From Gammaproteobacteria bacterium (GTDB lineage Bacteria > Pseudomonadota > Gammaproteobacteria > JAGOUN01): a stretch of DNA of 64,000 nucleotides. Of the stretch, positions 40,013-51,388 are shown piece by piece; the first letter of the stretch is position 1, and every line of letters begins with the position of its first letter. The DNA is taken from positions 31,190-95,189 of the forward strand of contig JAJOJD010000051.1 in NCBI GenBank assembly GCA_021208965.1, read 5' to 3'. The notes beneath the pieces are model-generated. The model made no database searches and was not told where the DNA came from. It saw nothing but the letters and a program-made list of their open reading frames with translations. Position numbers and translations under genes: made by a program.

Positions 40013-40483
40013 TCACTCACTCAGAGCCATTAACACGGCGTTTGGAACAAGCGCACTAATATCTCCTTTTAATTTAGCCACTTCTCTAACAAAGGAGGAC
40101 GACACAAACATATAGTCGTCCGATGGCATAAGATAAACCGTTTCAATCATCGGCATTAATTTCCGGTTCATTCCTGCGAGCATAAACTCGTATTCAAAAT
40201 CAGATACTGCTCGCAACCCTCGAATAACAATGGTCGTATTTTTTGAAACAACGAAGTCTGTCAATAATCCACTAAACCCCTCAACAACCACACCTTTTTG
40301 AGCTAAAAAACACTGTGTAGCAAGTTCAATACGTCGTTGATAGGTCAAAAAAGGTCGTTTATCTGGATTTTCAGCAACAGCAACAATGACTTGATCAAAT
40401 ATTCTCAACGCGCGTTCAACAATATTAACGTGGCCATTTGTGAGCGGGTCAAATGTGCCAGGATATACTGCGATTTTTTTCAT
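40013..40483 (-). CDS. coaD: Phosphopantetheine adenylyltransferase
   Basis: Adenylates 4'-phosphopantetheine in coenzyme A synthesis. It is 156 residues from ATG 40483, giving the usual start MKKIAVYPGTFDPLTNGHVN; an in-frame ATG at 40501 would add six residues. The TNGH nucleotide-binding motif, IRGLRAVSDFEYEF and SSSFVREVAKLKGDIS are all present. It follows the permease gene closely on the same strand. Confidence 0.97.
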   Translation of the reverse strand: MKKIAVYPGTFDPLTNGHVNIVERALRIFDQVIVAVAENPDKRPFLTYQRRIELATQCFLAQKGVVVEGFSGLLTDFVVSKNTTIVIRGLRAVSDFEYEFMLAGMNRKLMPMIETVYLMPSDDYMFVSSSFVREVAKLKGDISALVPNAVLMALSE

Positions 40484-40503
40484 GATTGAATCGCCATTCA
40501 AGG

Positions 40504-42084
40504 TTAAGAAACACTCTCAGCGTGATGAGAATTTATAAGTTCTAATTGCGCGGGAGTCTTGCAACCGCTTTTATATGCCCATATAAAAATAACGATACTT
40601 TGGATCAATACCGCGATAAAATCCCAACCAAATGAAATCCAACCACGACCGCCTGAAAAAGTTGCGGCATAAGAAACGAGGCCTAACGAAATCAAATAAG
40701 CAAATAACCAACCTGCATTGTGCCATTCCATGGGAAAACGCTCGCCACGTCCATATTTTCGATAACCTAATAGAAACACGTAACCCAAACCAATGACGAT
40801 TAACATCTTGTAGATAATCGTCCAACCCACCCAAAGCAGGATCAAATTGCAAATATAAAAGGCTAAGAAAGAAACCGCTTTTGCCTGTGGCAAACGAAAA
40901 GGTCGAGCATGATCAGGGGCGATTTTACGCAAAACGACGAGAGCTAGAGGCCCGACAGCATAAGCAAAGATTATGGCAGATACCAAAAAGCTCATCATCG
41001 CTTGCCATGTTGGAAAAGGCAAAAACAAAATAATGCCTAAAAAGAAATTCAACCAAACTAAACGTGATGGTGTGCTATGCTTGTTTAAGTGACGCAATAT
41101 ACTAGGCATATAGCCATTGTTGCCCATCGCATAAGCCATACGAGCTGAGGAGCCCGTATAAATCAAGGCGGTACCGAAAGGGGAAGCAATGGCATCAACA
41201 TACAAAATGTGCGCCCACCACATCATTCCAACCAGCATCATTAAACCAACAAAAGGACCCGCATCACCATCAAAGCTTAAATGGTCCCAACCACCCATTA
41301 AACCGCTTGGTGGAACTGCTCCAATAAAAGCAAATTGTAATCCACAATATAAAACAACACAAATAAGCAATGAACCAAGAATGGCAAAAGGAATGGCAAA
41401 TTGTGGCCGACGTGCTTCACCAGCCATTTGTATGGCGGCATTATACCCCATAAAGGAGAAGATAATACCCGCTGTTGGCAAACTGGCTAAAAAACCTTGC
41501 CAGCCACTCGGAAGAAATCCATGGCGAGTAAAATTTTCTGAATGAAAACTATGGATAAGAAGAAAAATAATCGTTATGAGAGGAACAAGTAATTTAAAAC
41601 AACCAAGAATAATATTAGATTTAGAGAGAAAATTAACGCCAACGACATTAACCCAACAAATAACGGCCATTACTAACGCGGCAATCAGCATGCCTTGTCC
41701 TGTTAATAAAACAACCCCGTCTTGTTTAAACGTCAACCACGGCAAATAGTGCGTTGCATATTGAAGCAAGGCTAACGTTTCTATAGGAGCAACAACGATG
41801 GAGGACACCCAGCCAATCCAAGCAAAAGTAAAACTCACTAAGGTACCATGGCTAATCTGAAGAAATTGTATCGAAGCTCCCGTCACCGGAAACATCGCCG
41901 AAAGCTCTGCAAAGGTCAAGGCGACTACAATCATTAAAAACCCGCCTAAAACCCAACCGAAGATAGCCGCGGGCCCTGTTACTTGAGCGGCAAAAAATGG
42001 CCCGAACAACCAGCCTGAACCAATAATGCCGCCAATAGACAAAAACAAAAGCCCCCACAGACCAACAGAACGTTTTACGGGCAT
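40504..42084 (-). CDS. APC-superfamily amino acid permease
   Basis: A 526-residue inner-membrane protein with about 12-14 hydrophobic helices. The first helix has SIGGIIGSGWLFGP, the APC substrate-binding Gly-rich unwinding loop, followed by GFLMIVVALTFAELSAMFP. TGSSARMAYAMGNNGYMP is the loop seen in cationic/neutral amino acid permeases. Substrate cannot be read from sequence. Many relatives in intracellular bacteria import host amino acids. Confidence 0.9.
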   Translation of the reverse strand: MPVKRSVGLWGLLFLSIGGIIGSGWLFGPFFAAQVTGPAAIFGWVLGGFLMIVVALTFAELSAMFPVTGASIQFLQISHGTLVSFTFAWIGWVSSIVVAPIETLALLQYATHYLPWLTFKQDGVVLLTGQGMLIAALVMAVICWVNVVGVNFLSKSNIILGCFKLLVPLITIIFLLIHSFHSENFTRHGFLPSGWQGFLASLPTAGIIFSFMGYNAAIQMAGEARRPQFAIPFAILGSLLICVVLYCGLQFAFIGAVPPSGLMGGWDHLSFDGDAGPFVGLMMLVGMMWWAHILYVDAIASPFGTALIYTGSSARMAYAMGNNGYMPSILRHLNKHSTPSRLVWLNFFLGIILFLPFPTWQAMMSFLVSAIIFAYAVGPLALVVLRKIAPDHARPFRLPQAKAVSFLAFYICNLILLWVGWTIIYKMLIVIGLGYVFLLGYRKYGRGERFPMEWHNAGWLFAYLISLGLVSYAATFSGGRGWISFGWDFIAVLIQSIVIFIWAYKSGCKTPAQLELINSHHAESVS

Positions 42085-42113
42085 AAATACTACCTCTATA
42101 GGATGTTATTTAA

Positions 42114-43388
42114 TTATTTAGTATGCTGACGTAATCGAGCATGGGTTTCTTTCATAAAGCCAATCGTAATTAAGGCGATCACAACACCAATCGGTAATAT
42201 ACTCAACGCAAAAACAAAGCTATCCGCCGTGTAAGCACGCGTTCCATTTGGCAGAAAAGTTCCGGCCCAATGAAGATCAAGTAATATGCCAATCACTGGT
42301 TGGAAAACAACACCGCCAACCATCACGAGCATATTCATCAATGCAATCACCGTCGCACCTATTTCTGGACGACTAGATTCACGACCAATAGCAAATACCA
42401 ACGCTTGAACACTGCCACACATACCGAGCAACACAAACATAACGCGCATGAGATTAAACGATAAATGAGGAACGTACAAAAATATGGCTAAAAAGACTAA
42501 AGAAATAATGGCCCCGACAAACATAGGGATTAAACGATTTTTAAATCGATCAGAGATGTATCCTGCCAGAGGGCAGCCAATCATCCAACCAAAAAACGTC
42601 ATAGAAGCCGCAGAAGCCGCATCCTGAGGAGAATAGCCTCGCGCCTGTTGCAAGTATGGAATAGACCATAATTCTGCAAAGGTGGAAATAGGAAGATACA
42701 ATAAACAACCAACGATGCCAGTTAGCCAAATCTGTTTTGACATCAGCGATTCCAACAAACCGCTTAAAATCGTTTTGAAAGGAATTCGATATTGACTAGG
42801 ATTTTCAGTATTTTTAGGGAAATCGCGAATAAACAAGGCAAGAATAACGGCTAAAATAATGCCTAATATCGCCGCATTAAAATTCGCTTCACGCCAGCCA
42901 CTATGTTCAACAACTGTTGTTAAAATAATATCGCCTGAAATAGCGCCGATAGAACCTAACGCGGTCATAAACCCTGCACCTAGGGCAAAGTGTCTTTCTG
43001 GTAGCCAAAGCGTAATCAACTTTAAAGACCCCACAAACGCAAACGACGAACCCAAGCCAACTAATAAACGACCAAAAGCGGCTAATGCGACAGAATCTCC
43101 ATTCGAAAAAAGAAAAGTACCCAACGAACAAATTAAACAAGCGAAAGTGAGTAGTACGCGTGTACCAAATCGGTCGAACAATACACCAACCACAATCTGC
43201 ATAGGGGTATAAATATAGTAATAATAGGCAGTTAAATTTCCAAACTGCGTTGCGGTTAAATGATAGGCCTGCATTAACTGCTGCGACATCACACTTGGTG
43301 ATATACGCAATAAGTACTCATAACAATAAAAAATAGCGGCTAAAGCGCATACTAACCAAGCCATCCGATAAGAAGATTTATTTTGCAT
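42114..43388 (-). CDS. MFS transporter
   Basis: A 424-residue major-facilitator protein with 12 predicted helices. ATG 43388 follows AAGGAA at good spacing; the longer frame would overlap the malic enzyme gene. The A-motif between helices 2 and 3 is seen as GVLFDRFGTRVLL, and its repeat in the second half as GYISDRFKNRLIPM. Substrate unknown. It is encoded between malic enzyme and an amino acid permease, so uptake of a carbon or nitrogen source is plausible. Confidence 0.88.
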   Translation of the reverse strand: MQNKSSYRMAWLVCALAAIFYCYEYLLRISPSVMSQQLMQAYHLTATQFGNLTAYYYYIYTPMQIVVGVLFDRFGTRVLLTFACLICSLGTFLFSNGDSVALAAFGRLLVGLGSSFAFVGSLKLITLWLPERHFALGAGFMTALGSIGAISGDIILTTVVEHSGWREANFNAAILGIILAVILALFIRDFPKNTENPSQYRIPFKTILSGLLESLMSKQIWLTGIVGCLLYLPISTFAELWSIPYLQQARGYSPQDAASAASMTFFGWMIGCPLAGYISDRFKNRLIPMFVGAIISLVFLAIFLYVPHLSFNLMRVMFVLLGMCGSVQALVFAIGRESSRPEIGATVIALMNMLVMVGGVVFQPVIGILLDLHWAGTFLPNGTRAYTADSFVFALSILPIGVVIALITIGFMKETHARLRQHTK

Positions 43389-43398
43389 GATGTTTTCC

Positions 43399-44622
43399 TT
43401 ATTTTGTAACCCCAGAAGCAATCGCCGCGTGTGCAACCGCTGTCGATACACGATCTTTCAAACGTGGATCCATGGGTTTAGGTAAAATATAATCGGGGCC
43501 GAAGGTCAGATGCGTACATTGTGGGTACGCGGCTAATACCTCTTCTGGCACCGCTTCGTAAGCCAACTCACTAATTGCATGAACAGCCGCAATTTGCATT
43601 TCCATGTTAATCGTATGCGCTCGAACATCAAGTGCACCACGAAATAGGTAGGGAAAGCCGAGAACATTATTGACTTGGTTCGGGTAATCACTACGACCCG
43701 TTGCCATAATCAAATCTTCACGCACTGTATGCGCTATTTCAGGAGATATTTCAGGATCAGGATTAGATAGCGCAAAAACAATAGGTTTATCCGCCATTGC
43801 CGCTAACATTTCTTTACTCACCAAATTTGCACCAGACACGCCAATAAAAATATCCGCGTCTGTCATCGCATCCATCAGAGTACGTTTATCAGTACGCAAT
43901 GCAAACGGCTTCTTATATTCGTTCAAATCATCCCGTTCGGAATGAATCACGCCATTTCTGTCAACCATATAAATATTTTGATTGTTCGCTCCCAGAGCGA
44001 TTAATAAATTCATAGAGGCAATACCTGCCGCGCCAGCGCCCAAACAGACGATTTTCACATCTGCAATGGATTTATTTTGTAATGTTAATGCATTAATTAG
44101 GCCAGCCGCCACGATGATGGCTGTTCCATGTTGATCGTCATGAAAAACAGGAATATTCAAGCGTTTTTTTAATTCTGATTCGACAATGAAACATTCAGGC
44201 GCCTTAATATCTTCCAAATTAATTCCACCGAATGTTGGAGAAATTCTGACAATCGTTTCGACTAACTCATAAGGATCATCACAATCAACTTCTATGTCAA
44301 ACACATCGATATCAGCAAAGCGTTTAAATAGCACGCCTTTACCTTCCATGACAGGTTTTCCTGCCAACGCACCAACATCGCCAAGACCTAGAACAGCTGT
44401 CCCATTCGTAATCACCGCAACAAGATTACCTTTGCTGGTATAGTCATAGGCGGCTTCCGGATCATTAGCAATCGCTTTAACGGGTTCAGCAACACCCGGA
44501 GTATAGGCCAAAGCCAAATCACTCTGAGAATGAGTGGATTTAGTAATCGCAATACCAATTTTCCCTGGACGTGGCTCTCGATGATACTGGAGGGCTTTTT
44601 CAGAGTGCGACAAATTTGACAA
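43399..44622 (-). CDS. NAD(P)-dependent malic enzyme
   Basis: Oxidatively decarboxylates malate to pyruvate. About 408 residues: the short form without the phosphotransacetylase-like C-terminal domain of MaeB. Blocks seen are [40 protein letters not shown], the Tyr/Lys catalytic region, [10 protein letters not shown] and the Rossmann loop [11 protein letters not shown]. No ATG fits; I place the start at TTG 44622, which has AGGAG seven bases upstream. The longer frame to 44652 also opens with TTG and contains that site. Confidence 0.93.
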   Translation of the reverse strand: MSNLSHSEKALQYHREPRPGKIGIAITKSTHSQSDLALAYTPGVAEPVKAIANDPEAAYDYTSKGNLVAVITNGTAVLGLGDVGALAGKPVMEGKGVLFKRFADIDVFDIEVDCDDPYELVETIVRISPTFGGINLEDIKAPECFIVESELKKRLNIPVFHDDQHGTAIIVAAGLINALTLQNKSIADVKIVCLGAGAAGIASMNLLIALGANNQNIYMVDRNGVIHSERDDLNEYKKPFALRTDKRTLMDAMTDADIFIGVSGANLVSKEMLAAMADKPIVFALSNPDPEISPEIAHTVREDLIMATGRSDYPNQVNNVLGFPYLFRGALDVRAHTINMEMQIAAVHAISELAYEAVPEEVLAAYPQCTHLTFGPDYILPKPMDPRLKDRVSTAVAHAAIASGVTK

Positions 44623-44679
44623 AGTTAAATCTCCTAATTGAGGATAAAACAAAAATACAGAGGGTACTTAACGAAGGAA

Positions 44680-44937
44680 TTAGCTACTTTCTTGCGAGCC
44701 TTGGGATGATTTTTCGGCCAACTTGCCAAAAGAAGAGCCAATAAAAGCGAATTTTTTCTCAAAACCTTCAACTCGGCGAGCCGTATCAACAATTTTTTGC
44801 TTGCCGGTATAAAAAGGATGACATTCAGAACATACATCGAGATGGGTATCTTTACCTGTTGAACGCACAACAAATTTATTACCACAGCTACAATGAACTT
44901 TAATGTCAGCATAAGCTGGATGGATATCTTTTTTCAT
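44680..44937 (-). CDS. rpmE: Ribosomal protein L31 (zinc-binding form)
   Basis: A component of the large subunit near the subunit interface. It is 85 residues from ATG 44937, which follows AGGAAAATA. The zinc ligands are present: HCSCG and the [10 protein letters not shown] motif, so this is the zinc-containing paralogue. The C-terminal tail ([14 protein letters not shown]) is longer than in E. coli. It has its own strong promoter. Confidence 0.97.
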   Translation of the reverse strand: MKKDIHPAYADIKVHCSCGNKFVVRSTGKDTHLDVCSECHPFYTGKQKIVDTARRVEGFEKKFAFIGSSFGKLAEKSSQGSQESS

Positions 44938-44977
44938 TATTTTCCTCAAAATCGGCTAGAATACAGACAATCCGACG

Positions 44978-45006
44978 ATACTACCGAATTTTTTTTCTTG
45001 AATCAA
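44978..45006 (-). promoter_or_regulatory. Promoter of rpmE
   Basis: Minus-strand TTGATT (45006-45001) and TAGTAT (44983-44978) are separated by exactly 17 bases, 40 bases before the rpmE ATG. The spacer contains an A8 run. Confidence 0.6.
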
Positions 45007-45068
45007 GGTGTTCTGAGCGCATCGCAACATCATCCACTTAAAACCTTGTCGTTCTACAAGCGAGAATC

Positions 45069-45863
45069 TTACACGGCTACGTCGGCCTTTATGACAGAAT
45101 GGCAATGGTAATTCACAATCGCTATATCACTAAATTGATAGTCAACAATCGAGGCTGGCTTCCGATTAAACTGCAACTGAGGCAACGGGAATGGTTCTCG
45201 CGATAATTGCAAGTTCACTTGATCGAGATGATTGGCATAAATATGACAATCTCCTCCTGTCCAAATAAACTCACCAACGTCTAAATCGCATTGTTGCGCT
45301 ATCATGAAAACAAGCAAACTATAACTGGCGATATTAAATGGAACGCCTAAAAATGCATCGGCTGAACGTTGGTACAAAAGACAAGATACTCTTCCTTGAT
45401 TAACATAAAATTGAAACATCATATGACAAGGAGGTAGTGCCATTTTTGACAGATCACCCACATTCCAAGCATTAACAATCAAACGGCGTGAATCAGGATT
45501 TTTTTTGATTTGCTCAATCACTTCAGCGATTTGATCGATGACATGGCCATCTTTTGTTTCCCACGCCCGCCATTGTTTTCCATAAATAGGCCCTAAGTTG
45601 CCTTGTGAATCCGCCCATTCATCCCAGATGGTTACCTGATTTTCCCTAAGATAAGCGATATTCGTTTCACCTTTTAGGAACCACAGTAATTCATGAATGA
45701 TGGAACGCGTATGGCATTTTTTTGTGGTTACTAATGGAAACCCCTCGGATAAATCAAAACGCATTTGATAACCAAAAGTACTGATGGTTCCCGTACCAGT
45801 TCGGTCAGATTTTTTATCTCCGAAAGATAGAATATGCCGCAAAAAATCGTGATATTGCTTCAC
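45069..45863 (-). CDS. thyA: Thymidylate synthase
   Basis: Methylates dUMP to dTMP using methylene-tetrahydrofolate. It is 264 residues, the E. coli length. The catalytic Cys is in [13 protein letters not shown], followed by [17 protein letters not shown]; the N-terminal [19 protein letters not shown] holds the phosphate-binding Arg. It starts one base after the parC stop. The one-carbon unit it needs could come from the glycine cleavage system at 26-29 kb. Confidence 0.98.
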   Translation of the reverse strand: MKQYHDFLRHILSFGDKKSDRTGTGTISTFGYQMRFDLSEGFPLVTTKKCHTRSIIHELLWFLKGETNIAYLRENQVTIWDEWADSQGNLGPIYGKQWRAWETKDGHVIDQIAEVIEQIKKNPDSRRLIVNAWNVGDLSKMALPPCHMMFQFYVNQGRVSCLLYQRSADAFLGVPFNIASYSLLVFMIAQQCDLDVGEFIWTGGDCHIYANHLDQVNLQLSREPFPLPQLQFNRKPASIVDYQFSDIAIVNYHCHSVIKADVAV

Positions 45864-48110
45864 TTAGATCACCTTTATATTATCAATACGCTGGAACCCT
45901 TTAGGCAATTTATTTCCTCGACGGCCACGCTCTCCGAGGTAATGTTCTAAATCGTGAGGTTTTAAGACCAGTTTTCGTTTTCCGGCGAAGAGTTCTAAAC
46001 ATGCTCCTTTCGGAAATACGACAATATTCGTCACCCATTCTTCACGGTCTTCTGCACGTTTTGCCGGAATACTGATCATCTTATTTCCTTTTCCCTTCGC
46101 AAGCTCTGGCAGTTCTTTAGCTGAAAAAATGAGGAAACGGCCTTCATTGCTCATGATCGCCACAAAATCTGTAGATAATGACTGTATGCGCTGCGGCATT
46201 AACATCTGTGCGTTATTCGATAATTTTAAGACGGCTTTACCGGCCTTATTTCGTGCATACATGTCGTGTAAAGAAATCATAAACCCGTAACCTGCGTCAG
46301 AAGCCATGAGATACACATCTTTATCGTGACCTAACAATACCGCCAGAAAAGAAGCGCCAGAAGGCGGAGTAACATAACCCGTTAAAGGATCCCCATAACC
46401 ACGCGCCGAAGGCAAAGAACCTGCGAGTAAAGAATAGGTTCTACCCGTGCTATCAATAAATACGGCTTGCTGCTGACTTTTCCCCATCACTGCGGATAGG
46501 AAACCATCACCCGATTTGTAATTCAACACCGTAGGATCGATATCATGCCCTTTTGCTTGGCGCACCCAACCCATTTTCGATAAAACGACCGTAATGGGTT
46601 CAGAAGGCAATAAATCAGATTCTTTAATGACTTGTGCTTCAGCACGTTCTACCAAAGCAGATTTTCTATCATCGCCGTATTTCTGAGCGTCCTCCCGCAT
46701 TTCTTTTTTAATTAAGGCCATCAGCAATGAATGAGAATCAAGAATATTTTCTAGCTGTTCACGCTCTAAGGAAAGTTCGTCCTGTTCCCCACGAATTTTC
46801 ATCTCCTCTAATTTTGCCAAGTGACGCAATTTAATCTCAAGAATCGCCTCCGCCTGCGGTTCGGATAAATGAAAACGCTGAATCAGTTCTTCCTTGGGCG
46901 ATTCTTCTTCACGAATAATTTGAATCACTTCATCAATATTCAAAAAAGCGATCAATAAACCTTCTAACAGGTGCAGGCGCGCGCAGACTTTTTCCAAACG
47001 ATACTGCAGGCGTCGCCGAACAACCATTTGACGACAAGCTAACCACTCCTGAATAATCATCAATAGATTTTTTACCTGTGGACGACCGTCCAAACCAATC
47101 ATATTTAAGTTAACGCGATAACTACGTTCTAGATCTGTGGAGGCAAATAAATGGGCCATCATGGCGTCAATATCAATGCGATTCGATTTTGGAATAATTA
47201 CTAATCGGGTCGGATTTTCATGATCCGATTCATCCCTCAAATCTTCGATCATAGGAAGTTTTTTCATTCGCATTTGTGCGGCAATTTGCTCTAATACTTT
47301 TGCCCCAGACGTTTGATAAGGCAGTGCAGTCACGACAATCAGGCTATCTTCTAAAACATACGTTGCTCGCATCTTCAGAGAGCCCGTACCTTTACGATAA
47401 ATATCGGCAATATCGGATTGTGACGTGATAATTTCAGCGGTTGTCGGATAATCCGGAGCGGGCACAAACGTTAAAATATCCTCTAAAGTTGCCGATGGAT
47501 TTTCCAAAACATGAACACAAGCATTCACTAATTCGCGTAAATTATGAGGAGGGATATCCGTTGCCATGCCAACGGCAATACCACTTCCTCCATTTAATAA
47601 AATATTTGGCAAGCGCGCTGGTAACTGTGCTGGTTCATCTAAAGTGCCGTCAAAATTTGGCACCCAATCGATTGTGCCCTGATCTAACTCTTTAAGAAGA
47701 ATATCCGCATATCGTGATAGCTTAGACTCTGTATAACGCATCGCAGCGAAAGATTTCGGATCATCCGGTGACCCCCAATTACCTTGGCCATCGACTAACG
47801 GATAACGGTAGGAAAAATTTTGTGCCATTAATACCATCGCTTCGTAGCAAGCGGTATCTCCATGTGGATGAAATTTTCCCAAGACATCCCCCACCGTACG
47901 AGCAGATTTTTTGTGTTTAGCCACTGAACTCAATCCCAATTCTGACATGGCATAGACAATTCGACGCTGCACAGGTTTTAAACCGTCACTAATATGCGGC
48001 AAAGCCCTATCCAAAATAACGTACATCGAGTAGTCAAGATACGCTCGCTCGGTAAACTCATACAAAGGTTGCTGCTCTACGCCTTCAATATTCATTAATC
48101 CAATCGACAT
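45864..48110 (-). CDS. parC: DNA topoisomerase IV subunit A
   Basis: The cutting subunit of the chromosome-decatenating enzyme. It is 748 residues from ATG 48110, which follows AGG at six bases; the GTG at 48116 is less likely. The active Tyr is in [29 protein letters not shown] shows Thr at the residue equal to E. coli Ser80 (quinolone region), which keeps the hydroxyl group. The C-terminal beta-pinwheel is shorter and ends RIDNIKVI. thyA follows directly. Confidence 0.97.
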   Translation of the reverse strand: MSIGLMNIEGVEQQPLYEFTERAYLDYSMYVILDRALPHISDGLKPVQRRIVYAMSELGLSSVAKHKKSARTVGDVLGKFHPHGDTACYEAMVLMAQNFSYRYPLVDGQGNWGSPDDPKSFAAMRYTESKLSRYADILLKELDQGTIDWVPNFDGTLDEPAQLPARLPNILLNGGSGIAVGMATDIPPHNLRELVNACVHVLENPSATLEDILTFVPAPDYPTTAEIITSQSDIADIYRKGTGSLKMRATYVLEDSLIVVTALPYQTSGAKVLEQIAAQMRMKKLPMIEDLRDESDHENPTRLVIIPKSNRIDIDAMMAHLFASTDLERSYRVNLNMIGLDGRPQVKNLLMIIQEWLACRQMVVRRRLQYRLEKVCARLHLLEGLLIAFLNIDEVIQIIREEESPKEELIQRFHLSEPQAEAILEIKLRHLAKLEEMKIRGEQDELSLEREQLENILDSHSLLMALIKKEMREDAQKYGDDRKSALVERAEAQVIKESDLLPSEPITVVLSKMGWVRQAKGHDIDPTVLNYKSGDGFLSAVMGKSQQQAVFIDSTGRTYSLLAGSLPSARGYGDPLTGYVTPPSGASFLAVLLGHDKDVYLMASDAGYGFMISLHDMYARNKAGKAVLKLSNNAQMLMPQRIQSLSTDFVAIMSNEGRFLIFSAKELPELAKGKGNKMISIPAKRAEDREEWVTNIVVFPKGACLELFAGKRKLVLKPHDLEHYLGERGRRGNKLPKGFQRIDNIKVI

Positions 48111-48206
48111 GCTCACCCTAAAATTTATTCTGAATATATGGGCTAGGATACTAGCATAATCCTCACAAAAGTAGTTATAGTTGGATGGGTGAAAAAGTGA
48201 GGAAAA

Positions 48207-48795
48207 GTGATGAATATTTATGCTGAAGCACTAATGTTATGGCTAGTCATGGACTCCGTTGGTAACATTCCGGTGTTTGCGGCTATTTTAAGCGGTATCC
48301 CTCATTCACGTCGAAAAAAAATCATTCTTCGAGAGTCGCTGTTTGCTTTGCTTATCCTTTTTATATTTTTCTTTGGAGGCAGTTATATTTTAAACGGCAT
48401 GCAACTGTCTAGCGCCGCGCTCACTATCTCAGGAGCGATTATTTTATTTTTGATCGCGATTAAAATGATTTTTCCTCCCACCAAACAAAGCAAAGGGTAT
48501 GAAGAGTATAGTGAACCTTTTATCGTACCGCTAGCGATGCCCTTGACCGTGGGCCCCGCATGTATTGCGATGGTGATGTTATTAAGAACAAAATACCCCG
48601 ATCATTTATGGGAAAATTGTGTTATCGATTTTTATCGCGTGGTTTTTTACGGCTTTATGTTTGTACGTCGGCACTTTACTCACAAAATTTCTTGGGCCAA
48701 AAGGCATTACCGCTGTTGAGCGTTTAATGGGAATGCTCCTAACAACTCTTGCCGTACAAATGCTCCTTAATGGGATTACACAATATCTTCATTAA
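48207..48795 (+). CDS. MarC/UPF0056 family membrane protein, frameshifted
   Basis: An integral membrane protein with about six helices and no settled function. The first frame (from ATG 48207) reads [14 protein letters not shown] and [18 protein letters not shown], then loses homology after DHLWENC. The next frame reads [17 protein letters not shown] and [14 protein letters not shown], stopping at 48795. Removing one base from the A4 run at 48613-48616 joins them to about 195 residues, the family length. Confidence 0.85.
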
Positions 48796-48802
48796 ACGTC
48801 AT

Positions 48803-49795
48803 ATGATGAATATCAAACCTTTCAACAAAAAATTTGTCGATCTTGTGAATTTATTGCGTGATGGAAACTGCCACGATGGAAACTCTCTCGGTCAACAACT
48901 GAATGTAACGCGCAGTGCTGTTTGGAAAATGATAAAACGATTAGAACAGTATGGTATTTCGATTCATTCCACGCGGGGCAATGGTTATGCTTTAACAGAA
49001 AGCCTGATTCTACTTGATCCTGATTACATAAAAGATGCCGTCTCTTATCCAGTAGAATTAACGGTTTTAGAAAGCGTTGATTCTACGAACAACTTTCTAA
49101 AAACACAGGAAAAGAAAAAACACATGCGCTGTTGTTTTGCAGAACATCAAACGCAAGGACGTGGTCGACTCGATCGACGATGGCACTCACCTTTTGGGAA
49201 AAACATCTATTTTTCTTGCAACTACTTGTTTCAAAAAGATGTGAGTGAATTAGCGGGATTAAGTTCAACAATTAGTTTGGCGATTTTGGAAACATTACGT
49301 CAACTGAATGTCGCTGACGAAGCGATGGTTAAATGGCCGAACGATGTGCTCTATAAGCACAAAAAAATTTCTGGGGTCTTGATTGATGTTCAAGCGGAAT
49401 CCCATGGCATAACGAGTGCAATAATAGGCATCGGTTTAAATGTCAATATGACCAACAAAGATATTGAAAAATCGAATGCGGTCCTGACTCAAGCCTGGAC
49501 ATCACTACAATCAGAAACGAACATCAGCTATGATCGTAACCTTGTTGCGGTGCTTTTGATACAAAATCTTTTACATTACGTGGATCGTTTTGAGCACAAA
49601 GGCTTTCATGATTTTATGGATGAATGGAAAGCGTGCGATGCATTGGCAAACAAAACTATCGCCATAGAACACCATGGTGTGATTATTCACGGTGAAGCAC
49701 TGGGCATCAACGCACAAGGACATTTATTATTACGTAAGAGCGATGGAAGTGTTCATGGTTTTTCATCAGGAGATACATCGATGTTGAAAAAATAA
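48803..49795 (+). CDS. birA: Bifunctional biotin ligase/biotin operon repressor BirA
   Basis: Attaches biotin to acetyl-CoA carboxylase and, when bound to biotinyl-AMP, represses biotin genes. It is 331 residues from ATG 48803. The N-terminal winged helix is present (LGQQLNVTRSAVWKMIKRLEQYG, about 25-60), so it is the repressor-type form. The ligase has the glycine-rich QTQGRGRLDRRWHSPFGKNIYFS and KWPNDVLYKHKKISGVLID, including the biotin-contacting Lys. No biotin genes are in this window. Confidence 0.96.
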   Translation: MMNIKPFNKKFVDLVNLLRDGNCHDGNSLGQQLNVTRSAVWKMIKRLEQYGISIHSTRGNGYALTESLILLDPDYIKDAVSYPVELTVLESVDSTNNFLKTQEKKKHMRCCFAEHQTQGRGRLDRRWHSPFGKNIYFSCNYLFQKDVSELAGLSSTISLAILETLRQLNVADEAMVKWPNDVLYKHKKISGVLIDVQAESHGITSAIIGIGLNVNMTNKDIEKSNAVLTQAWTSLQSETNISYDRNLVAVLLIQNLLHYVDRFEHKGFHDFMDEWKACDALANKTIAIEHHGVIIHGEALGINAQGHLLLRKSDGSVHGFSSGDTSMLKK

Positions 49796-49822
49796 TTCCG
49801 TGTTAAGGATCGCTGATGCGTA

Positions 49823-51184
49823 TTATTTTCCGATACAAAAACTAGAAAAAATCTCACCAAGCAAATCATCAGACGTAAACACGCCGGTTATCGTGTTTAA
49901 GGTTTCTTGTGCCAAGCGTAAGTCTTCTGCAAATAATTCTGGCGCATGATGATACGCTAATTGTTGAAGACCCTTCTCAACATGCTGTGTCGCTTGATAT
50001 AAAGCATCAACATGCCGACGTCGAGCAATAAAATCACCTTCCGCCGACGTACGATAGCCAACGGTTTCTTTGATGTTATCGATTAATGCGTCTAAACCCC
50101 ATCGTTCTTTCACCGAAATATGAATACAACGATGGGAGTCAATCGATTCCATCGCTATCGGTTGTTGTAAGTCAATCTTATTGATAATAAGAATAGACGG
50201 AGTAGTCTTTGACATGATACGAGAGAGATCCGCTAGAACGGTATTGATTGCCTTGCTTGAAGAAACATCCATCATGTAGAGGACTAAATCTGCTTGTTCA
50301 ATCGCAATTTTAGCGCGTCGAATACCTTCTTTTTCAACGATATCATCAGTATCTCTCAAGCCCGCCGTATCAACAATATGCAAGGGAAGACCATCCAGAA
50401 TAATTTTTTCACGCAAAACATCGCGCGTTGTCCCTGCGATATCGGTCACAATCGCACTTTCTCTACCGGCTAAATAATTTAACAAACTCGATTTGCCTAC
50501 ATTCGGTGCGCCGGCAATGACGACAGAAATCCCCTCGCTGATCAACGCGCCTCGTTCGGCGTTTTTTAACAAGGATTCCAAGACGCCCAGCAGCATTTTT
50601 GTGTCATGAACGACATGGCTCTGGGATAAAAAATCAATGTCTTCTTCAGGGAAATCAATCGCTGCTTCAACATACATCCGTAGTTGAATTAATTGATTCA
50701 CTATTTTATGAATCTGTGTTGAAAATTCTCCTTGCAAAGAACGCATCGCGCAACGCGCCGCTTGGACAGATTCTGCATTAATTAAATCTGCAATTGCTTC
50801 TGCTTGGGTTAAATCTAACTTTTGATTTAAAAATGCTTGCTCCGAAAATTCACCTGGTTTCGCTAAACGAGCGCCATACGAAATAACAGACTGCAATAGT
50901 TGGTCTAATACCACTGGTCCGCCATGTCCTTGTAACTCAAGCACATCTTCTCCCGTAAACGAGTGGGGTGATTCAAAAAATAAACCAATGCCTTGGTCGA
51001 TAACATCGCCGGAGACATTCATAAAGTTTGCATAATGCGCATGACGACGCCTAGGGAAAAAACCAAGAACATGGTGAGCGATAGATTTAGCCAAAGGCCC
51101 TGATACTCGAACAATCCCGACACCGCCTCGACCAGAGGCTGTGGCAACCGCAGCGATCGTATCCTTTACACGATGATCGTCCAC
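49823..51184 (-). CDS. mnmE: tRNA modification GTPase MnmE
   Basis: Partner of MnmG in the wobble-uridine modification. It is 453 residues from a GTG start (51184) with AAGGA upstream. The N-terminal tetrahydrofolate-binding domain begins DTIAAVATASGRGGVGIVRVSG. The G domain has AGAPNVGKSSLLNYL, DTAGLRDTDDIVE and INKID. The protein ends FCIGK, the C-[LI]-G-K motif needed for modification. It is unlinked to the usual rpmH-rnpA-yidC neighbours. Confidence 0.97.
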   Translation of the reverse strand: MDDHRVKDTIAAVATASGRGGVGIVRVSGPLAKSIAHHVLGFFPRRRHAHYANFMNVSGDVIDQGIGLFFESPHSFTGEDVLELQGHGGPVVLDQLLQSVISYGARLAKPGEFSEQAFLNQKLDLTQAEAIADLINAESVQAARCAMRSLQGEFSTQIHKIVNQLIQLRMYVEAAIDFPEEDIDFLSQSHVVHDTKMLLGVLESLLKNAERGALISEGISVVIAGAPNVGKSSLLNYLAGRESAIVTDIAGTTRDVLREKIILDGLPLHIVDTAGLRDTDDIVEKEGIRRAKIAIEQADLVLYMMDVSSSKAINTVLADLSRIMSKTTPSILIINKIDLQQPIAMESIDSHRCIHISVKERWGLDALIDNIKETVGYRTSAEGDFIARRRHVDALYQATQHVEKGLQQLAYHHAPELFAEDLRLAQETLNTITGVFTSDDLLGEIFSSFCIGK

Positions 51185-51320
51185 GAATCATCCTTTTGTA
51201 CATAATCTAGACCTAACAGTATACTACTATAATACATCCACTTATCACAAGAATAAAAAATTGACATTCTGAAATTTCAACAGCGGCTTCTCGGATACAA
51301 AAAATAATATTGTAATTTTT

Positions 51321-51352
51321 TTGACCATTTATTCAAAATATTGAGCTATAAT
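51321..51352 (+). promoter_or_regulatory. Weak promoter candidate upstream of the 51.4-kb orphan pair
   Basis: A perfect TATAAT (51347-51352) lies 36 bases before the next gene. The nearest TTGACC (51321-51326) is 20 bases away, longer than the normal 17, so only the -10 box is convincing. The 200-base gap is otherwise AT-rich and featureless. Confidence 0.35.
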
Positions 51353-51388
51353 TGTGCTAAATCCATCGTGTGAGTATAGGTTTATAAC

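Noticed and set aside
48062..48085. Thr at the quinolone-region position of ParC as a resistance mutation
   Set aside because: Thr keeps the hydroxyl group that quinolones contact through the metal-water bridge, and several wild-type topoisomerases carry Thr there.
51261..51266. Perfect TTGACA as a promoter
   Set aside because: No acceptable -10 box lies 16-18 bases downstream.
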